The position numbers and the translations under genes were made by a program. From UBA5448 sp045536965 (GTDB lineage Bacteria > Bacillota > Clostridia > Oscillospirales > SIG627), in contig JAZSON010000012.1 of assembly GCA_045536965.1 (NCBI GenBank), forward strand, positions 124,001 to 188,000: a stretch of DNA of 64,000 nt. The letters are read 5' to 3'. Positions within the stretch are counted from its first letter, which is position 1, and each line of letters starts with the position of its first letter. Below the pieces are notes generated by a model. The model did not search any database, was not told where the DNA came from, and worked only from the letters and a program-made list of their open reading frames with translations. This document shows, one piece after another, positions 8,677 to 17,900 of this stretch.

Positions 8677-9840
8677 ATGACCAAAGAAAACGATCAATTG
8701 AATCAGTTCCAGGAACGCGCAGCCGAAACCGTAATCGACAGCAACAAAAAAATCCGCATCGCCTTTATCGGCTGTGGCTGGATTGCTACCTCCCACATCA
8801 ATGCACTGAAAACAATGAACGATGTCGAAATCGTCGCTGCCGCTGATCTTGTTCCCGGCAAAGCCCAAGCATTCATGGAAAAACATGGTGTCGAAGGCGT
8901 AAAATACTACGGCGCACACACCGAAATGCTGGCCGACAAGTCTCTCAATCTCGATGCTGTTACCATTTGCACCTACAATGCGACCCATGCCGTTTGCACC
9001 ATCGACAGCTTGAACGCAGGTCTGCATGTTCTTTGCGAAAAACCCATGTGTGTCACACTGGATGAAGCCGTTGCCATGAGAAAAGCCGAAAAGGAAAGCG
9101 GTAAAATCCTTTCCATCGGTTTCCAACCCCGCTTCGATGAAAACATGAAAATGATCAAAAAAATCGTTCAATCGGGCGAACTGGGCAAAATTTACTACGT
9201 TCAAACCGGTGGCGGCCGCCGCCATGGCATTCCCACCCCCTACGGTACCTCCTTTATCGAAAAAGATACCGGCGTCGTCGGTGCTTTGGGTGATATCGGT
9301 TGCTATTCTCTCGATATGGTTCTCAACGCCCTTGGCTATCCCAAGCCGTTGACCGTTTCGGGCTATACCTCCGATTTCTTCGGAACCGATCCCTCTTATT
9401 ATAAGCAGCATCCCGAATATGCCGATGTTTTCGGCGTAGATGACTTTGCCGCCGCATTCGTCCGTTTGGAAGGCGACATCATCCTCGACTTCCGCATCTC
9501 CTGGGCCATGCACATGGACACCCCCGGTGACACCATCATCCTCGGTACCAAGGGTGGTCTTCGCATCCCCTCCACCGAATGCTGGAACGGCACCGTCAAC
9601 AAACCCATGACCATTTACCACGATCTTTGCGGCGAACAGGTTACCACCACCGTGCCGATTCTGCCTCCTCAACCCAGCTTGTTCGCACTGAAGATCCGCG
9701 CTTTTCTGGATGCCTGCAAGAACGGCACCCCCTCTCCCATCTCTTCGGACGAAATCATCATCAACCAAGCCATCATCGATGGTATCAACCGTTCTGCAAA
9801 GCTCAAAAAAGAAATCGAGATCGAAATCCCCGGTCTTTGA
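8677..9840 (+). CDS. Gfo/Idh/MocA family NAD(P)-dependent oxidoreductase
   Basis: The protein has 387 residues. A Rossmann fold starts at IAFIGCGWIATSHINAL (G-x-G-x-x-A/S type), with LCEKPMCVTLDEAV (the EKP motif, whose Lys is in the active site) and DIGCYSLDMVLNALG (the Asp...H-like catalytic helix, here D-x-x-C-Y-S). The C-terminal alpha/beta domain is complete. Such enzymes oxidise or reduce sugars, inositols or glycosides. The start has AGGAGG upstream, and about 25 extra residues precede the Rossmann strand. It is the second gene of the pair with the TIM-barrel isomerase and ends before a GC-rich terminator. Confidence 0.93.
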   Translation: MTKENDQLNQFQERAAETVIDSNKKIRIAFIGCGWIATSHINALKTMNDVEIVAAADLVPGKAQAFMEKHGVEGVKYYGAHTEMLADKSLNLDAVTICTYNATHAVCTIDSLNAGLHVLCEKPMCVTLDEAVAMRKAEKESGKILSIGFQPRFDENMKMIKKIVQSGELGKIYYVQTGGGRRHGIPTPYGTSFIEKDTGVVGALGDIGCYSLDMVLNALGYPKPLTVSGYTSDFFGTDPSYYKQHPEYADVFGVDDFAAAFVRLEGDIILDFRISWAMHMDTPGDTIILGTKGGLRIPSTECWNGTVNKPMTIYHDLCGEQVTTTVPILPPQPSLFALKIRAFLDACKNGTPSPISSDEIIINQAIIDGINRSAKLKKEIEIEIPGL

Positions 9841-9853
9841 TCAAAACAATCAT

Positions 9854-9890
9854 TTGGCGTGCCGCGCGCGTGCGGCACGCCAATTTTTTC
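9854..9890 (+). terminator. Rho-independent terminator after the oxidoreductase gene
   Basis: A 12-bp GC-rich perfect stem (9854-9865 with 9872-9883) with a six-base loop is followed by a T-run. Confidence 0.9.
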
Positions 9891-9894
9891 AAAT

Positions 9895-9926
9895 CAAAAA
9901 GGAGCAGAAATCTGCTCCTTTTTTCA
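9895..9926. terminator. Terminator of the converging acyl-CoA synthetase fusion gene
   Basis: The hairpin GGAGCAGA/TCTGCTCC is flanked by A5 on the left and T6 on the right. It is the first stem reached on the minus strand after the stop at 9940, and can also back up the plus-strand terminator just before it. Confidence 0.85.
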
Positions 9927-9939
9927 ACTTATATAACTT

Positions 9940-12450
9940 TTAAGCGGTTTCAATTCCCTTGGCATCCTGCAAATTCAGGGTGCGGACGGCTTCCTCGCGC
10001 ATCTTGTACTTCATGATCTTGCCTGCGGCATTCATGGGGAAAGAGGTGACGAAGGAAACATATCTGGGCGTTTTATGCTTTGCCATGTGAGACATCACAT
10101 ATTCCCGAATTTCCTCATCGGTAGAGGTTTCGCCCTCTTTGAGAATGACACAAGCCATGATTTCCTCGCCGTACTGACGGTCGGGAACACCAATAACCTG
10201 TACATCGGACACCTTCGGATGGGTATAAATGAAATCTTCGATTTCTTTCGGGTAAATGTTCTCACCGCCGCGAATGATCATATCCTTAATACGTCCGGTG
10301 ATTTTATAGTTTCCATCGGGCAATTTGCGGGCAAGGTCACCGGTATGCAACCAACCGTCCTTATCGATGGCTGCAGCGGTAGCGGCGGGCATCTTATAAT
10401 ACCCCTTCATAATGTTATATCCCTTGGCAACAAATTCACCGTCCACGTTATCAGGTACTTCCTCGCCCGTTTCGGGATCCACGATCTTGCAATCGACACC
10501 AAAAATGGCGCTGCCGACCGTATTCACACGGGTCTCGATCGAATCGGTGGTTTTGCTCATGGTAGTGGCAGGCGATGCTTCGGTCTGTCCGTATGTAATA
10601 CAGATTTCCTTCATGTTCATCTTGTCAACAACCTCTTGCATGACCTTGATGGGACAGGGACTTCCCGCCATGATACCGGTGCGCATGTGGCTAAAATCGG
10701 TTTTTTCAAAATCGGGATGTCCAAGCATGGCAATAAACATCGTCGGAACACCGTGGAATGCAGTGATTTTCTCTTGGTTGATACAGGCAAGCCCCTTCGA
10801 CGGAGAGAAGGCGGGAATGGGATACATGGAAACACCGTGTGTCATGGAAGCGGTCATGGCCAACACCATGCCAAAGCAATGGAACATAGGCACTTGAATC
10901 ATCATGCGGTCGGCAGTCGACAGATCCATACAGTCGCCAATGGCCTTACCGTTATTGACAACGTTGTAGTGTGTCAACATAACGCCTTTGGGGAACCCGG
11001 TCGTGCCGGAAGTATACTGCATATTGCAAACATCGTTTTTGTTCAGCATGGCAGAACGACGATAAACAGCTTCCACAGGCGTTTTTTCGGAAAATGCCAT
11101 GGCTTCCTGCCAAGTCAAACAACCCTTGCGATCCGAATCCACCGTAATAATATTACGCAAGAAAGGCAAACGACGAATGTGCAGAGGTTTTCCTTTTTCC
11201 GATGTCTGCAATTCGGGACACAATTCGTTCATAATAGCAATATAATCCGAATCTTTATATCCGTCGATCATAACAAGCGTATGGGTATCCGATTGACGAA
11301 GCAAATATTCCGCCTCGTGAATTTTGTATGCCGTATTAACCGTAACCAAAACCGCGCCGATTTTCACGGTTGCCCAAAACGTAATAAACCATTGGGGTAC
11401 ATTGGTTGCCCAAATCGCTACATGATCGCCCTGCTTTACACCCAGCGAAATCAAAGCGCGCGCAAAAGTATCCACTTCATCGCGGAATTCAGAATAGGTG
11501 CGGGTATAGTCCATGGTGGTATATTTAAAAGCAATTTGATCGGGGAATTCTTCTACCATGCGATCCAACAACTGCGGGAAAGTCAGGTCAATTAAACGCT
11601 CTTTCGGCCAGACATATTTACCGGCATGCCTCAAATCGTCCTGCAATCTTCCCGATTCATCGTTTTGCACACCGTATTTTTGCATGAAATGAGCAAAATG
11701 GGGAAATACTACGCCGGCATCGGTCAAATCAGGCATCCACCGCTTGACCCACTCCAACGTAACATAGCCCTCGAAATTGATAGAGCGCAGAGCAAGCATC
11801 ATGGCCTCAAGAGGAAGATCCCCCTCACCCAGCATGCGATATACGATCTGTCCATCCTGCATCACAGAATCTTTAACGTGAACATGCTTGATGAACGCGC
11901 CGAGATTTTGCACGGTTTTTTCCGCAGACTCGCCGAAAAAGCGGTAAGGATGGTGCAAATCCCAAAGAGCACCGACCGCATCACTCTGCGTCTCTTCCAA
12001 AAGCGCCGCCAAGCGAGCAGTATCGGCATATACACCGTTTGTCTCCATAAGCAATGTTACACCGGCCTCTTCTGCAATCGAGGCAAGACGGGTCAACTGA
12101 CGAAGAACGACCGCATCATCCACTTCGGCCATAGGTGCCGCAGAAGCATCTCCCAAAACACGCACATAAGGAGCGCCAAGCATTGCGGCTGTTTGAATGT
12201 AAGCTGTCAACGCTTCGATGTGTGTCTCGTCATCCTCGCCGTCAGACAAACTGCAACCCGAGGAAAGACAAGGGATAGACAACTTATGCGCCTTCAGATC
12301 ATGCATAATCTGTTCGCGCGGCGTATTGTTAAATAAATCATTGCCCAATCCGCGGATCTCAATGCCATCCATGCCGAGATCCCTCGCCATGGTGAAAACT
12401 TCCTTCCACGAATAATTGGGACTGCCTAAGGTTGAAAATGCAATTTTCAT
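9940..12450 (-). CDS. Fusion protein: sugar isomerase-like TIM barrel + acyl-CoA synthetase (AMP-binding)
   Basis: The protein has 836 residues from the ATG at 12450 (AAGGAG seven bases upstream). Residues 1 to about 270 are a xylose-isomerase-like TIM barrel (MDGIEIRGLGND, LLMETNGV, ALWDLHHP, KHVHVKD, VTLEW). After a linker (about 270-295) comes a full adenylate-forming enzyme: P-loop YTSGTTGFPKGVMLTHYN, YGQTEASP, WLHTGDLA, GRIKDMIIRGGENIYP and the C-terminal catalytic lysine in NAAGKIMKYK. The reading frame is continuous through the join. The AMP-binding half resembles medium-chain or carboxylate CoA ligases; the substrate is unknown. Expression is under a T-box leader, which is unusual for either domain. 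Confidence 0.92.
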   Translation of the reverse strand: MKIAFSTLGSPNYSWKEVFTMARDLGMDGIEIRGLGNDLFNNTPREQIMHDLKAHKLSIPCLSSGCSLSDGEDDETHIEALTAYIQTAAMLGAPYVRVLGDASAAPMAEVDDAVVLRQLTRLASIAEEAGVTLLMETNGVYADTARLAALLEETQSDAVGALWDLHHPYRFFGESAEKTVQNLGAFIKHVHVKDSVMQDGQIVYRMLGEGDLPLEAMMLALRSINFEGYVTLEWVKRWMPDLTDAGVVFPHFAHFMQKYGVQNDESGRLQDDLRHAGKYVWPKERLIDLTFPQLLDRMVEEFPDQIAFKYTTMDYTRTYSEFRDEVDTFARALISLGVKQGDHVAIWATNVPQWFITFWATVKIGAVLVTVNTAYKIHEAEYLLRQSDTHTLVMIDGYKDSDYIAIMNELCPELQTSEKGKPLHIRRLPFLRNIITVDSDRKGCLTWQEAMAFSEKTPVEAVYRRSAMLNKNDVCNMQYTSGTTGFPKGVMLTHYNVVNNGKAIGDCMDLSTADRMMIQVPMFHCFGMVLAMTASMTHGVSMYPIPAFSPSKGLACINQEKITAFHGVPTMFIAMLGHPDFEKTDFSHMRTGIMAGSPCPIKVMQEVVDKMNMKEICITYGQTEASPATTMSKTTDSIETRVNTVGSAIFGVDCKIVDPETGEEVPDNVDGEFVAKGYNIMKGYYKMPAATAAAIDKDGWLHTGDLARKLPDGNYKITGRIKDMIIRGGENIYPKEIEDFIYTHPKVSDVQVIGVPDRQYGEEIMACVILKEGETSTDEEIREYVMSHMAKHKTPRYVSFVTSFPMNAAGKIMKYKMREEAVRTLNLQDAKGIETA

Positions 12451-12470
12451 ACTAAACTCCTTCTCCGAGA

Positions 12471-12732
12471 CAAAAAAATCTCGGAAATCTAAATTTCCGA
12501 GAGACGAAATAACATATGTATTCCGCGGTACCACTCTACTTGGCAAAAAATGCCCGCTCCATGGTGTCAAAAACACCCTCTTCTTATAACGGAAAGAACC
12601 CCGTCCGCTCCTACTAACGGTTCAGAGCGACGGCTCAAGGGCGAGAACGCAAATCCCTTCCGTACCGCTTCACACCAAACAGCGGCTCTCTGTAACGGAC
12701 AAAATAGGCGTTTTCCCTATCACAGCCTTTGT
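12471..12732 (-). promoter_or_regulatory. T-box tRNA-sensing riboswitch leader with terminator
   Basis: On the minus strand the leader has a long Stem I: base GGCU/AGCC with the k-turn-like GAUAGGG...CCCUUGAG, and the distal AG bulge and GGUGUG terminal loop. The canonical T-box core AGAGUGGUACCGCGG lies at about 12521-12536. A competing terminator follows at 12472-12504 (CTCGGAAAT, four-base loop, ATTTCCGAG, T7). The antiterminator bulge reads UGGU, pairing with a tRNA ending ACCA, so a discriminator A. The 3' side of the specifier loop reads AAGGGAUUU; AUU (Ile) or UUU (Phe) would fit a discriminator A, while GGG (Gly) would not, but the codon cannot be fixed by eye. Confidence 0.93.
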
Positions 12733-12738
12733 ACGAGC

Positions 12739-12767
12739 ATAATAGCAGAATTATCTCTTTTTGTCAA
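12739..12767 (-). promoter_or_regulatory. Promoter of the T-box transcript
   Basis: On the minus strand TTGACA (12767-12762) and TATTAT (12744-12739) are separated by 17 bp, so transcription would begin near 12732, just before Stem I. Confidence 0.88.
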
Positions 12768-12794
12768 GTGCTTTTTCATTTTTTTCTTTTCGGC

Positions 12795-12840
12795 ATAAAA
12801 AACACCGCCGTCGGAGAACAAATGTCCCGACAGCGGCAAA
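12795..12840 (-). terminator. Terminator of the DUF4838 gene
   Basis: Minus-strand hairpin CCGCTGTCGG...CCGACGGCGG followed by GTGTTTTTT, right after the stop at 12850. The stem has one or two mismatches. Confidence 0.75.
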
Positions 12841-12849
12841 CATTTTTAT

Positions 12850-14760
12850 TTAAACACGGGAAGGTCTCGGCGCTCTTTTCAAGGTATCGATCATCCAACC
12901 GATATCGGCCGCCGATTCTGCTTGCGGCTCAATGCTCTGCAAATAAGCAAACATCTCTTGCAAAGCATTTTCTGCCCCGTCGGCATCGTCTTTTTCACAA
13001 GCAATGACAAAATCAGCAAATCGAATGACATGACCGACATGGAGCAAAAGATAAAGAAAAGAATCTTTTTGCGATGCACTTGCGCTGTCATACGCCGCAA
13101 AAATGCATTTTTGCGCGGCCATAGCCAACGCTTTTGCATGCGCGGCGCGATCGGCGCGGGAGGGTGCTTCGGGCGCTACGGCCTCCTGCGGGAGAAAAGC
13201 GTCCGAAACGGCGGCAAGGTATGTCTTGACCCATTCGCCGTACTGACCAAAGGCCGCATGATAATAAGAGTCACAAACATCTTCGAAAGAGCGCGTTGCA
13301 TCCCAAAGCCCCGCCGCCATGGCATACATCGGCAGACAAGTGGGAAATGCCACGCGTTGCATCTGGCAAGAAACCATGCCGTTTAAGCCGAGTTTTGGCA
13401 AACTACACATATCGGCATGCAAAATTTTGGCAGAAAACGTGTATCCGGGATCATAAACATGGTTCCACATCAAATGATAATCAAAATCAAAACTGTCGCC
13501 ACTGAAATTTTCTTTCCATTTGTTCAAACGCGCAACATTTTCGCCCACCGCCTTAGGTGCCACCACCTTGTTGCGAACATAAGGCGAAAGCTCATAACGT
13601 TCGTTTTGGTCAAAATCGGCATACGGTTTAAGATAACTGCGGCTAATGGGCGCAAACATCAAAACAAAGCGGTCGGGATTTTTTATTTTTTCAACCTGCG
13701 GTTCCCACAAAAGATCGGTGTAAACCAAGAAAACAACGCGGGTATCCACTGCGGCTTCCACCATTTTTGCATCCAACTCATTCAGCATCAAAACATACCA
13801 ATCGGCAGGTGTTTTTTTTGCACACGCATCGCATTCGCAATGAGCATTCCAACTGTCTGCCAACCAGAAATGCAAGTGCGTCACCTCGGGATGCTTTTCA
13901 CAGTACCCTACGATAGCATCCAACATAATACCGCGCGCCTTGGGATTGGAATAGCAAATGTTGGTATTTAAGGCAATCCCTTCAAACAATTCTCTTTTGC
14001 CGTTCACCTCGGCCATGTATGTTTTATATTCGTCGGAAATTTCTCCCTCATACTTGACCCAATCGGTACCCGGAACGCCAAACGGCTCACAAGTCCAGCC
14101 ATGCCCCGCGGCGTGATACTGCAAAGAGCGTTTATTTGCCTCATAGACAACCGAAGCGTTGAGCGCATCTATCTCATCCCTCGAAAGAGGCGTAGCAGCG
14201 TAAAGAGGATTGCCGCGATGGGAATACCAGCGGTCATAAAAGCAAAACGGGGTGAAAAATTGGGTGAAATATGTATTCATACCGACGCGGGGCAACCATG
14301 TCAGCATGTTTTTCACATGAAGATAGGAAGCCGCGCCCTCAATACAAACACCGCGATGACGGCTGGTGGGGACGTAGGAAAGAGATACGGTATGTTTTTC
14401 GGCAAGCTTTGCGGGAATCACATCTCCGTCGTCTCCGGGGCGAACCCAATCAAAACCAAGCGCGTGCAAATAACGGTAAACAGCAATCAGCACGGCTCGA
14501 TTGTTTGTACCCGTAATGATGCCGCAAAAATCTTTCACCTGCACCGAAATACCGTCATCCGACACCGAATCAGCAACGCAGGGCAACGAAAAGGCTTGGT
14601 CGCGTCCAATCCATAACACGTTTTTTTCTTCCGCCCTATAGGCATCACGAGACAAGACGGCAATGTCCAGATGGCGGTCGACCCGCAAAAGAAAAGCAAC
14701 CAATTCGTCCACGGCGTAGACCACGGTAGGATGGTTACCGATACGCGCTATTTTGATCAA
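12850..14760 (-). CDS. DUF4838 domain protein, glycoside-hydrolase-like
   Basis: The protein has about 636 residues. The N-terminal region resembles the alpha-glucuronidase/hexosaminidase N-domain (NVLWIGRDQA, AVYRYLHALGFDWVRPG), followed by the DUF4838 TIM-barrel-like core (GMNTYFTQFF, ENPEVTHLHFWLADS-type segment with a Cys-rich CECDACAKK, then YTDLLWEP). Family members sit in polysaccharide-utilisation loci; enzyme activity is inferred, not shown. No signal peptide is visible, so action in the cytoplasm is likely. AAGGGG lies eight bases before TTG 14760, which I take as the start; GTG 14769 and TTG 14766 are in frame but too close to that site. Confidence 0.82.
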   Translation of the reverse strand: MIKIARIGNHPTVVYAVDELVAFLLRVDRHLDIAVLSRDAYRAEEKNVLWIGRDQAFSLPCVADSVSDDGISVQVKDFCGIITGTNNRAVLIAVYRYLHALGFDWVRPGDDGDVIPAKLAEKHTVSLSYVPTSRHRGVCIEGAASYLHVKNMLTWLPRVGMNTYFTQFFTPFCFYDRWYSHRGNPLYAATPLSRDEIDALNASVVYEANKRSLQYHAAGHGWTCEPFGVPGTDWVKYEGEISDEYKTYMAEVNGKRELFEGIALNTNICYSNPKARGIMLDAIVGYCEKHPEVTHLHFWLADSWNAHCECDACAKKTPADWYVLMLNELDAKMVEAAVDTRVVFLVYTDLLWEPQVEKIKNPDRFVLMFAPISRSYLKPYADFDQNERYELSPYVRNKVVAPKAVGENVARLNKWKENFSGDSFDFDYHLMWNHVYDPGYTFSAKILHADMCSLPKLGLNGMVSCQMQRVAFPTCLPMYAMAAGLWDATRSFEDVCDSYYHAAFGQYGEWVKTYLAAVSDAFLPQEAVAPEAPSRADRAAHAKALAMAAQKCIFAAYDSASASQKDSFLYLLLHVGHVIRFADFVIACEKDDADGAENALQEMFAYLQSIEPQAESAADIGWMIDTLKRAPRPSRV

Positions 14761-14862
14761 TGTCAACACCCCTTATTTTTTGTATGCCAAGTATATCAAT
14801 ATTTTTTTACCCTGTCAAGTGCCGCATAACCTTGAAAATCTTGTGAACAAAAGGTGAAACCC

Positions 14863-14891
14863 TTGACACGGATTTCACGCAAGTATATAAT
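14863..14891 (+). promoter_or_regulatory. Promoter of the ABC exporter gene
   Basis: TTGACA (14863-14868), a 17-bp spacer, and TATAAT (14886-14891); a second TATAAT-like box follows at about 14897. The ribosome-binding site AAGGAG precedes the ATG at 14942. Confidence 0.88.
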
Positions 14892-14941
14892 CAAATATAT
14901 AATGTAGAACTACAAACTCTCATCACTTTAAAGGAGTAGCC

Positions 14942-17900
14942 ATGCTGAGATTAAGAAACATTCAAAAAGACTACATCGCAGGCGACACCATCGTTCACGC
15001 GCTCAAAAATATCAACATCGATTTTCGCAAAAGCGAATTCGTTGCCATCTTAGGCCCCTCGGGTTGCGGAAAAACGACACTGCTCAACATCATCGGCGGT
15101 CTTGACCGCTATACCACAGGAGACCTGTCAATCAACGGCACATCCACCAAAGAATACAAAGACGGCGATTGGGACGTTTACCGCAATCGTTCCATCGGCT
15201 TTGTCTTTCAAAACTATAATCTGATCCCCCATCAAACCGTCGTTGCCAATGTAGAACTCGCCATGACACTGTCAGGCGTTTCCAAAAAAGAGCGCCGCCG
15301 TCGCGCCATAGAAGCATTGGAAAAGGTCGGTTTGTCCGACCAAGCCTACAAAAAGCCCAACCAAATGTCGGGCGGCCAAATGCAGCGCGTAGCCATCGCC
15401 CGCGCCTTGGTGAACAACCCCGATATTTTATTGGCAGATGAACCGACAGGTGCGCTGGATACTCAAACCAGTGTGCAGGTCATGGAGATTTTAAGAGAAA
15501 TCGCCAAAGAAAAACTCATTATCATGGTCACTCACAACGCAGAGCTAGCCGATACTTATGCCACCCGAACCGTCAGAGTGCTTGACGGCGAAGTGGTTGC
15601 CGATACCAATCCCGTCACCGAAGAACCGGCGGTAGCAGAAAGAAAAAAAGAGGAAAAAAAGAAAACAAAAAAAACCTCCATGTCTCTTTTCACCGCCATC
15701 TCTCTTTCTGTCAACAACCTGATGACCAAAAAAGCCCGTACCTTCTTAACCTCCTTCGCAGGAAGCATCGGCATCATCGGCATCGCGCTCATTTTAGCCC
15801 TTTCCAACGGCATTCAGGCCTACATTGATGAGGTGCAGGAAAACACACTGTCCTCCTACCCCATCACCATTTTAAGAGAAGAAGCCAATGTTTCGGACAT
15901 GATCAGCGCGCTGACGGGAAATCATGATGCAAGCGAAAGACACGAAAACGATGCCGTTTATGCAAAAACGGTGCTGTACGATCTTTTTAACACCATGATC
16001 AATGTTGAAAAGACCCAGAACAATCTCAAAGAATTTAAAGAATATTTGGAAAGCGAAAACAATCCCATCCGTGAAAACACCACCTCCATCTTATATACCT
16101 ACGATATGGAAATGAATATATATGCCACCGATACCAACGGCAAATACGTCAAATCCGATTATGAAGCTTTGATGGAACAAACGGTGGCAGGTATGACGGG
16201 CGGTAGCAGTTTCCAGATGCCCATGATGGAAAATATGACCATGATGAACGGCAGCTTTAATATTTGGCAACAACTCCTGCCGGGCGAAAACGGCGAGGCC
16301 GTTCACCCTCTCCTCAAAGAACAGTTTGATCTGGTGGGCGAGGGAAGCCGTTGGCCCGAAAAAGAAGACGAAATCATTTTAGTTCTGGATAAATACAACG
16401 AAATCACCGACATCACACAGTATGCGCTAGGTCTCATGTCAGCCGATACCATTATAGAAAACACAATGGCCCTGATGCAACACCAAGAACTGAAACTGGA
16501 GACCACCCGCTGGGAATACAGCGACATTCTCGGCCGCACCTTTAAACTCGTTCTTTCCACCGATTTATACAGCGACGCCGACGGCGATGGTATTTGGGAC
16601 GACCTCCGCAACAATGACGCGGCTCTCGACCTGATCGTTTCAAACGGCAAAACGCTCAAGATCGTCGGCATCGTCCGTCCGAGCGAAAATGTAACCTCCA
16701 CCGCGCTCAAAGGCGGCGTGTTGGCATACACACAGGCTTTGACCAACACCGTCATTGAAGGGGTGGCAAACAGTGAGATCTATCACCAGCAATCCGACCC
16801 CGCCAATAAAAACTTCGATATTTTCACAGGACTTCCTTTCACCGAAGAACAAAAAGAACCCGCCACGGGAGAAGCCCTTTTGACCGAAGCCAATCAGTTT
16901 TTCGCTTCCTTGAACCTACAGGAAAAGGTCGCGCTTTACCGCAACATCCTCTGCAAACCCATCAACGAAGAGTTGGATGCCCAAGTCTCGCAAATGATGT
17001 CAGCATATCCCGACCGCGCCACGCTGGAAAAGGTTATTTTAGAGCAACTTTCCAAAGAAGCAGGCATGAACTCCGACAAAATCAAAGAGTATCTGACCGA
17101 ATATTCCGATGAAGCGTTGCGTGAAATGGTCGCTTCCTCCATCCGCAATATGCTTCTTACCCAATATGAAACAGCAGGCCAAGCCACCCTTGATAAAATC
17201 GTCTCTCAACCCAATGCCACGGAACTGGCAATGTTAAAGGCCCAATACCAAGCCAAACTCACCGATCGCAATGCAAAAATCGCATTCATCGCCGCCTATT
17301 GGTCCTCTTCTATTTCTATGAATCCCCAAGCAGCCGCGCAGTATTTGGCAACGCAAAAGGACTCTGAAATCGATCGACTTGCCGATGAAACCGTCACAGC
17401 CATGGCCACTGCGGATTATGCCGCATTCGCCGCCTTGCAAAAGGATGCAGAAAAAGACCAGAAGATCGCCGATGCGTTCGACCTGTATTTCTCTTCTTTG
17501 GATGAAGAGGCAATCGTCAAGGTCTACCAAAACCACAAACCCGCTACCGTTTCATCCTCGAGTTTGGCAGAAAACCTGAAAAAACTGGGCGCCGCCGACA
17601 CCTCCTCTCCCGCCTCTATCGCGCTGTATACCAACACCTTTGCCGCCAAAGATGCCATCGCAGAAGGCATCGCCGCATATAACGCCGAGGCAGACGAAGA
17701 CGACCGCATCACCTACACCGATTATGTGGCGATTATCATGTCCTCTATCACCACCATCATCAATGCTATTTCTTATGTTCTGATTGCTTTTGTAGCCATC
17801 TCCTTGATTGTATCCTCCATCATGATCGGCATTATCACCTATGTGTCAGTGCTGGAAAGAACCAAAGAGATCGGTATCCTTCGGGCCATCGGTGCTTCCA

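Noticed and set aside
8638..9768. Long open frame of 376 codons antisense to the Gfo/Idh gene
   Set aside because: It mirrors the real gene in composition, is Gly-rich without recognisable domains, and has no promoter or ribosome-binding site.
10075..11595. Open frame of 506 codons antisense to the acyl-CoA synthetase
   Set aside because: The opposite strand has all ligase motifs; this frame has no family features and results from codon bias.
12451..12576. In-frame extension of the fusion gene upstream of 12450
   Set aside because: It lies in the T-box antiterminator/terminator region; AAGGAG fixes the start at 12450.
12550..12798. Plus-strand frame of 82 codons across the T-box leader
   Set aside because: The sequence is explained by the minus-strand RNA leader; no coding features.
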